A stretch of DNA of 6,310 bases, from NCBI GenBank assembly GCA_964613485.1, contig CAZTHB010000035.1:1-6310 (forward strand), read 5' to 3'. Below the pieces are notes generated by a model. That model had not been told where the DNA came from, searched no databases, and saw only the letters and a list, made by a program, of their open reading frames with translations. A program made the translations under genes and the position numbers. The first letter of the stretch is position 1, and every line of letters starts with the position of its first letter. Origin of the DNA: JADZGC01 sp964613485. GTDB taxonomy: Bacteria > Patescibacteriota > Saccharimonadia > CAILAD01 > GCA-016700035. Positions 1 to 3,738 of the stretch are shown in pieces.

Positions 1-89
1 CAGAGGCACTCACTAAGCGCGATCAACCTACTCGGAGTCAGGCTTCGGCTACGACTCCAGATGCAGTTGGTGCGACGGTAAATTCATAG
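1..89 (+). CDS. possible C-terminal end of an upstream gene (partial)
   Basis: The frame with codons starting at position 3 is open from the left edge to a TAG at 87-89 and would encode a 28-residue polar, disordered-looking tail rich in T, A, S, Q and P. The frame starting at position 1 is also open until a TAA at 79-81, but its R/L-rich translation looks like a shadow. The third frame stops at once. Nothing identifies the product, and the stretch is too short to prove that it is coding. It ends just before the promoter-like sequence of the next gene, and no T-rich terminator follows. Confidence 0.4.
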   Translation, partial: EALTKRDQPTRSQASATTPDAVGATVNS

Positions 90-111
90 TACTGGTGTGA
101 TGTGGGGAATG

Positions 112-120
112 TGCTACAAT
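112..120 (+). promoter_or_regulatory. extended -10 promoter element of the PKD surface-protein operon
   Basis: The bases TG-C-TACAAT form an extended -10 box, with TACAAT (115-120) one mismatch from TATAAT and TG two bases earlier. No good -35 box stands 16-18 bases upstream (92-97 reads CTGGTG), which is common when an extended -10 is present. Transcription would start near 127, giving a leader of about 28 bases. The leader has no Shine-Dalgarno sequence; instead a run of seven As (148-154) lies directly before the ATG. The box ends 36 bases before the start codon, nearly the same distance as the candidate box of the gene at 3375. Confidence 0.55.
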
Positions 121-155
121 ACAGCTAACATAACCGTTATATAAACCAAAAAAAT

Positions 156-2078
156 ATGCTATTTCGCGATTTCGTAACCAATCTCTCTACCGGTCAGCAG
201 GATCGGGGTCTGATTAGTTACTATGTGAAGCGCTTAGGTCAGGAACAAGCGGTACGTGCCGCGGGAGCGGTGCTTGCGGTGATGGTATCAATTTTCCAGG
301 TACTTACGGTGGTTGCACCCCCGCAGCATTCTGAGGCGAGTGCAGGCTCGGCGAATGACGTGATCTATGGCGGATATTCCTCTAAAGCTGATTTATTGCG
401 GCGTTATGATAGCTCACTTGAGCTACGGGCTGTATTCTTGCAGCTCAAAATCACCCGTCCAATGATCGAGGCGGCGACGAATGGGCGGGCATATTCTAAT
501 GACAATACTTACTCAGTTGGTCGTTTGCCGCACGGAGACAAAAATATTAAATTCACCGTAGCTGGCGGGACGACACCGTTTTATGTGCGCCCACTCAATG
601 TCTGGGGTAGCGGCAAGTACTTCCCGGGTCTTCAGGGAGTGAATGCTGATGGAAATCGGTTCTGGATTCTGTATGATTGCGGTAACCCGGTGGTCGAGCT
701 GCCGAGAGAGACTCCGGGTCAGAAAAATCCGCCAACTGTACCACCAACCGCTCCACCTACGGCACCGCCAACTGTGCCACCTACAGCTCCTCCGACAGTT
801 CCGCCAACTGTACCACCAACTGTACCACCAACTATTCCCCCAACTGTACCTCCTACGGTTACACCCAAGGTATCATTTGTCTGTGACAGCCTAGAGGTGA
901 GTTATGACACGTCGAACCCTCAGCGCTATGCCCCCCTGAAGGTCACACTCAAGACAACCGCAAGTGTCTCGAATACTACGATTACAGGTTATAGTTATGA
1001 TTTTGGTGATGGCTCCAAAGAAGACGCGAATAATCGGTCTACAACTCATACCTACACGAATGCTGGTACGTATACGGCGAGTGTACGAGTCAAGACGGGC
1101 GCTGGTACAACTGAGTCAACCGCTGCCTGTAGGGCGACTATCACGGTCGGTAGTGTGCCACTTCCACCAGCAGCTAAGTATATTTGTCTTGGCCTGACTG
1201 CGACCAATGACAGTAATAACCAGGCTGGTAATGCCCCACTCAAGGTATCATTCTCGACTGAAAAGCTGATTGAAAATACAGGATTTATTAGCTACTTATA
1301 TGAATTTGGAGACGGTGAGACCAAAGAAACGGGTTCTAACCCCTACGAGCACACATACCAGAAGGCTGGCACGTATGTTGCGAAGGTTCGCGTGAAGACC
1401 CGTGATGGGATCTCGCAATACGTGCAAGATTGCCAGGTTACTGTCGAGGTAGTAAGCCCTAATCTCAGCTACAAGAAGTCAGCCCTCAACCTAACTTTGC
1501 TCGATGCAAATAAGCAGCCGACTAATGCTGCTGGAACTCAAGCTCGTGCGGGAGACAAGATAAAGTATACTTTGACCGTTTACAATTCCGGGACCGGTCC
1601 GGTCGAAAGCTTCGTCTTTGATGAGGTGATTAGCGATATTCTAGAGTACGCCGATATTGTTGATCAGGGTGGTGCAAAGCTCGAGCAAACAGCGATACTC
1701 GGCAAAGAAGGCGCGAAGGTTACGAATCTGAAGTGGCCTGCAACAAGTATAGAAGCTGGGAAAACTGTCACGAAGAGCTTCACCGTTCAAATTAAGAGCC
1801 CAATCCCAGCTATACCAGTAGGGAAGAGTGATAAGAACTCTTATGATCTGCAGATTGACAACATCTTCTTTGGTCAGCGGGTGTCGATTACATTGCCACC
1901 ACCTCCACCTAAGCAGATAGAGCAGGTCTCAACCTCTTTGCCGCAAACAGGTGCGGGTGTAGCGAATACGGCCATCGCACTCTTCGCTGCTGGTGCCGCA
2001 TTCATCTACTTGCGTAATCGATTGATCCGCAAAGAGTTAGAGGTTTTGACTAAGATGCACGAAGGAATCCCATCATGA
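156..2078 (+). CDS. exported PKD-repeat surface protein with LPQTG C-terminal anchor
   Basis: This 640-residue protein is probably exposed outside the cell. It has a basic cytoplasmic tail of about 33 residues, a hydrophobic segment (36-53) and an ASA site (61-63) for signal peptidase. Residues 66-180 form a domain ending in YDCGNPVV that I associate with Saccharibacterial surface proteins. Next come eleven PPT[VAI] units (192-235), then two PKD domains (about 240-332 and 341-432) with YDFGDGS and YEFGDGE. Each PKD domain is flanked by a cysteine pair (C243/C325, C344/C426), suggesting disulfides. Residues 435-580 resemble a DUF11-type beta domain. The C-terminus has a PPPPP spacer, LPQTG (595-599), a membrane segment (about 603-619) and basic residues, as in sortase substrates. 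The 20-residue cytoplasmic tail is longer than usual, so membrane retention without sortase is possible. An adhesive or host-contact role is inferred. The gene overlaps the next by four bases. Confidence 0.9.
   Translation: MLFRDFVTNLSTGQQDRGLISYYVKRLGQEQAVRAAGAVLAVMVSIFQVLTVVAPPQHSEASAGSANDVIYGGYSSKADLLRRYDSSLELRAVFLQLKITRPMIEAATNGRAYSNDNTYSVGRLPHGDKNIKFTVAGGTTPFYVRPLNVWGSGKYFPGLQGVNADGNRFWILYDCGNPVVELPRETPGQKNPPTVPPTAPPTAPPTVPPTAPPTVPPTVPPTVPPTIPPTVPPTVTPKVSFVCDSLEVSYDTSNPQRYAPLKVTLKTTASVSNTTITGYSYDFGDGSKEDANNRSTTHTYTNAGTYTASVRVKTGAGTTESTAACRATITVGSVPLPPAAKYICLGLTATNDSNNQAGNAPLKVSFSTEKLIENTGFISYLYEFGDGETKETGSNPYEHTYQKAGTYVAKVRVKTRDGISQYVQDCQVTVEVVSPNLSYKKSALNLTLLDANKQPTNAAGTQARAGDKIKYTLTVYNSGTGPVESFVFDEVISDILEYADIVDQGGAKLEQTAILGKEGAKVTNLKWPATSIEAGKTVTKSFTVQIKSPIPAIPVGKSDKNSYDLQIDNIFFGQRVSITLPPPPPKQIEQVSTSLPQTGAGVANTAIALFAAGAAFIYLRNRLIRKELEVLTKMHEGIPS
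729..860 (+). repeat. 12-bp tandem repeat encoding eleven PPT[V/A/I] units
   Basis: Eleven in-frame 12-base units encode Pro-Pro-Thr followed by Val, Ala or Ile. The third codon positions vary between units (CCA/CCT/CCG, ACT/ACC/ACG/ACA), so the array is diverged rather than freshly expanded. It forms a rigid, extended linker between the N-terminal domain and the PKD domains, similar to wall-spanning Pro/Thr linkers in other surface proteins. Gain or loss of units would keep the frame and alter only linker length. Confidence 0.9.
1938..1952 (+). other. LPQTG sorting-signal motif
   Basis: The codons for Leu-Pro-Gln-Thr-Gly stand 42 residues before the end of the PKD protein. They are followed by a short spacer, a hydrophobic stretch of about 17 residues and then RNRLIRK. 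This is the tripartite arrangement recognised by class A-type sortases, which cut between Thr and Gly. No sortase gene lies in the window, so processing is inferred from the motif alone. Confidence 0.8.
2061..2066 (+). promoter_or_regulatory. Shine-Dalgarno site for the second operon gene
   Basis: GAAGGA lies eight bases before the ATG at 2075, inside the last codons of the PKD gene. The first gene of the operon has no such site, so this is the only clear Shine-Dalgarno match at a start codon in the window. It supports the chosen start and allows either re-initiation through the ATGA overlap or independent loading. Confidence 0.6.
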
Positions 2079-2737
2079 GCGAACGAGAACCCCGCGCGAG
2101 CGAACAGCCTGAGCGAGCCAAATCAACTCAGAATGAGCTGAAGGAGATCGCTAAGCAGGCGCAAACCGAAAAGAAGTCAGTAGACACAAAGTCGGAGGCT
2201 CAGCGTCAACAGGCGATCGATAAAGCTCGCGAACAACTCAAGCAGCCTGAGGCGCAATCAGAAAAATCCGCTGAAAAACAAGCCGAGGTGCAGTCAGAAA
2301 AAACTGAGCTAAAGACTGAGAAGGCGGAAAAGCCCGAGCGTAAGGTCGAGAAGAATCAAGAGAAGCCGCAGGAAAAATCTCAAGAAACAAAAGCGGCACA
2401 AAGCACGGGGCGTCGCGCGCGCAAGCAAGCATATGATCACACTATGGAGCTCGTACGGAGTCGCTTGAGCCCGAGTGAGCAGATATTCTCACGGGTAGTA
2501 CATAGTCGTCCTGTGGAGTATACGAGTGAGTTGCTCGAAGAAACGTTTTATCGACCGAGCTTCTTGCTAGGAGGTACAATCGGAGCATTGATATTTGGTG
2601 GAGCGCTTTATATCTCAGCGCGAATGTACGGATTCCAACTCTCGGGTAGTGAGTTTACGCTCGGCATTATCGGCGGAGGGCTCGTAGGCTTCATCTTTGA
2701 AAAGATCGTAAGGATCGGTCGTAAAGCCAAGAAGTAG
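2075..2737 (+). CDS. two-TM membrane protein with long charged N-terminal region
   Basis: The function is unknown. Residues 1-115 are extremely polar (K, E, Q, S, R), with degenerate EK/EKP/SEK units and no hydrophobic core; they are probably disordered or partly coiled-coil and cytoplasmic. Residues 116-160 are better conserved in character, with a basic cluster (GRRARKQ), LSPSEQIFSRVVHSRPVE and an acidic stretch ending in FYRPS. Two membrane segments follow (about 163-181 and 192-209), joined by a short outer loop. The tail KIVRIGRKAKK fits a cytoplasmic C-terminus by the positive-inside rule, so both ends face the cytoplasm. I recall this C-terminal layout from small Saccharibacterial membrane proteins. 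The start is set by the ATGA overlap and the GAAGGA site. Translational coupling suggests a role with the PKD surface protein, perhaps in its placement, export or cytoplasmic linkage, but this is inference. Confidence 0.85.
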   Translation: MSEREPRASEQPERAKSTQNELKEIAKQAQTEKKSVDTKSEAQRQQAIDKAREQLKQPEAQSEKSAEKQAEVQSEKTELKTEKAEKPERKVEKNQEKPQEKSQETKAAQSTGRRARKQAYDHTMELVRSRLSPSEQIFSRVVHSRPVEYTSELLEETFYRPSFLLGGTIGALIFGGALYISARMYGFQLSGSEFTLGIIGGGLVGFIFEKIVRIGRKAKK

Positions 2738-2748
2738 CAAGACTTTAA

Positions 2749-2769
2749 AACCCCGCGTTCGGCGGGGTT
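2749..2769. terminator. bidirectional rho-independent terminator between convergent genes
   Basis: AACCCCGC (2749-2756) pairs perfectly with GCGGGGTT (2762-2769) around a five-base GTTCG loop. On the - strand the stem is followed by TTTTAAAG, a short U tract that suits the gene read leftward from 3245. On the + strand the 3' side is only TTAATTCGTT, a weaker tract. The hairpin lies 11 bases after the stop of the membrane-protein gene and 23 bases past the stop of the opposing gene, as expected of a shared terminator. Confidence 0.85.
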
Positions 2770-2792
2770 AATTCGTTACTGCCTAAAAAATA

Positions 2793-3245
2793 TTAGCGGA
2801 TGATGATGCGAGTGACGGTTGGGTTTTCTTTGGACCCAGTTGTGAAGACGGTTACTTGTTGACCCTTGCGAACGTCGGCGATGGTCAGGCTGACGTTTTG
2901 CTTCGTGATGCGTGTAGAGTCGTTGAGACTGAATGTCTTGGGGTTACCGTCTGCTGCAGTGATAGTAATGCTCATGCGATCGACCTTTTGCACCTCACCA
3001 GTAGATGGAGAAGCAAATGCAAGTGTGTTGCCGAGCCTGGTGAGAAAATTATCAGGGGTCTTTTTTTGATTTTTGGCCGCGATCGACTGCCCATAATAAT
3101 AGCCAGCAGCAAAAATGCTACCGACCACGAGTAGGCTCACTGTCACTAATACAACGATCGCTCCGACTCGCTTTTTGTGACGCGGGGTTGTCTCTACTGA
3201 CTTGTCTTCTGGGGTGTCAGCTTTTTTTACGCGCGTAAGATCCAT
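2793..3245 (-). CDS. single-pass membrane protein with small outer DUF5666-like beta domain
   Basis: This is a 150-residue protein with no cysteines. Residues 1-26 are polar and basic (ending RHKKR) and cytoplasmic. Residues 27-50 form one membrane segment ending in AAGYYYG. A polar linker (about 52-80) leads to a beta-rich domain (83-149) with the pattern GEVQKVDRMSITITAADG, then SDSTRIT-like and DVRKGQQVTV elements and a TVTRIIIR end. That order (G-x-V strand, 'TADG' turn, 'D-x-T-x-I', 'D-x-x-x-G-x-x-V-x-V') is what DUF5666/OB-like domains show, but the match is from pattern memory. A ligand or partner cannot be named. The gene stands alone, convergent with the PKD operon and divergent from the GLUG-type gene. 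No Shine-Dalgarno site precedes the ATG. Two A7 runs in Lys codons (+ strand T7 at 3061-3067 and 3222-3228) are intact in frame. Confidence 0.8.
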   Translation of the reverse strand: MDLTRVKKADTPEDKSVETTPRHKKRVGAIVVLVTVSLLVVGSIFAAGYYYGQSIAAKNQKKTPDNFLTRLGNTLAFASPSTGEVQKVDRMSITITAADGNPKTFSLNDSTRITKQNVSLTIADVRKGQQVTVFTTGSKENPTVTRIIIR

Positions 3246-3331
3246 ATGCTTACGATACTATGTCGAATACTACTTTGCAAACAACTTATGCTGAAAAGTC
3301 CTGCAAATATCTCTGTTTATATACAAGAAAA

Positions 3332-3340
3332 TGTTATGCT
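3332..3340 (+). promoter_or_regulatory. candidate extended -10 element of the GLUG-type surface gene
   Basis: TG-T-TATGCT forms an extended -10 box with four of six matches to TATAAT plus the TG motif. It ends 35 bases before the ATG at 3375, giving a leader of about 28 bases, like the box before the PKD gene. No clear -35 box is seen 16-18 bases upstream (3312-3317 reads TCTGTT). The start codon has only a weak GAG (3367-3369) five bases ahead. The 129-base divergent region must also contain the promoter of the - strand gene, which I could not place with confidence. Confidence 0.4.
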
Positions 3341-3374
3341 TAAGGTATATGATTGACGTAATTGTCGAGTAGCT

Positions 3375-3704
3375 ATGAAGAAATTACAACCACACAAAAA
3401 GAGGCGTACCCTGACATGGGTTATTGGCTTGATGCTGGGCCTCTCGGTAGTATTTGCGCTAGGAATATTCACCGCCCAATCTGAACGGGCGAGTGCCTTT
3501 AGTGGTCAAGGTGCGGGCTCCGAATCTGATCCGTTCCAGATATCTACGTGTGCGCAGCTCCAAGAGATGCAGGAGCTCCGGGCAGCTCACTATATTTTGA
3601 TTCAGGATATCGACTGCACAGAGTCGCGTAACTACAGTGGTGGCAAAGGGTTCAAGTCAATTGGCCATGGCGACCCGAATGGTGGCTTCTGGGGGGGTAC
3701 TTGA
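3375..3704 (+). CDS. N-terminal fragment of a giant GLUG/FN3 surface protein (signal peptide and head), ended by frameshift
   Basis: The 109-residue product starts with a basic region (MKKLQPHKKRR), a hydrophobic core (13-33) and an ASA site (39-41), so it is a clear signal peptide with cleavage before F42. The mature part holds an ISTC...DIDC segment (C59, C81 possibly paired) and GFKSIGHGDPNGGFWG, the head of a GLUG-type repeat module. It then stops abruptly at TGA 3702-3704. The expected continuation, VLDGRNHTITNLYV, is encoded immediately downstream in the +1 frame. The G7 run at 3691-3697 lies at the switch, and with six Gs the frame would be continuous. This is therefore not a complete small gene but the 5' part of the locus reaching 6310. 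As annotated, it would be a short secreted peptide with no known activity. Confidence 0.8.
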   Translation: MKKLQPHKKRRTLTWVIGLMLGLSVVFALGIFTAQSERASAFSGQGAGSESDPFQISTCAQLQEMQELRAAHYILIQDIDCTESRNYSGGKGFKSIGHGDPNGGFWGGT

Positions 3705-3738
3705 TGGGCGTAATCATACGATCACAAATCTCTATGTG
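3540..3738 (+). repeat. module head, copy 1 (ISTC...NLYV)
   Basis: This stretch encodes 66 residues once the extra G is removed. It aligns with the 64 residues at 5218-5409 with a single two-residue gap; by eye about 30 positions are identical, including ISTC, QLQ, IDC, GF, the F-x-G-x-x-DG core, TI and NLY. It marks the start of the first GLUG-type module. The paired cysteines are kept in both copies. Confidence 0.8.

Noticed and set aside
34..58. Hairpin GGAGTC...GACTCC with an inner GC-TTCG-GC element, possible terminator
   Set aside because: No T tract follows, the arms are short, and it lies within the possible coding tail of the upstream gene.
729..860. Regular short repeats resembling a CRISPR or other array
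   Set aside because: The units are contiguous 12-mers without spacers and encode an in-frame protein repeat.
643..894. 83-codon open frame across the 12-bp repeats
   Set aside because: It is an out-of-frame reading of the PPT repeat, producing an artificial H/L/Q-rich repeat.
2856..3134. 92-codon + strand open frame
   Set aside because: It is antisense to the - strand single-TM gene, which has a convincing membrane segment and beta domain; the + strand translation has neither.
3061..3228. Two T7 runs (A7 in the - strand gene) as further phase-variation sites
   Set aside because: Both fall in Lys codons of an intact frame; A7 runs are common in lysine-rich stretches and nothing here is disrupted.
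3246..3374. Promoter for the - strand gene
   Set aside because: Several weak -10-like sequences are present (for example TATAAA read on the - strand near 3314-3319), but none has a fitting -35 or extended TG, so no site was assigned.
3702..3704. Reading the TGA as glycine (alternative code) to extend the 109-aa frame
   Set aside because: The same frame meets a TAA two codons later (TGG GCG TAA), and the good downstream sequence is in another frame. TGA also serves as the natural stop at 2076-2078, and no long frame here contains internal TGAs.
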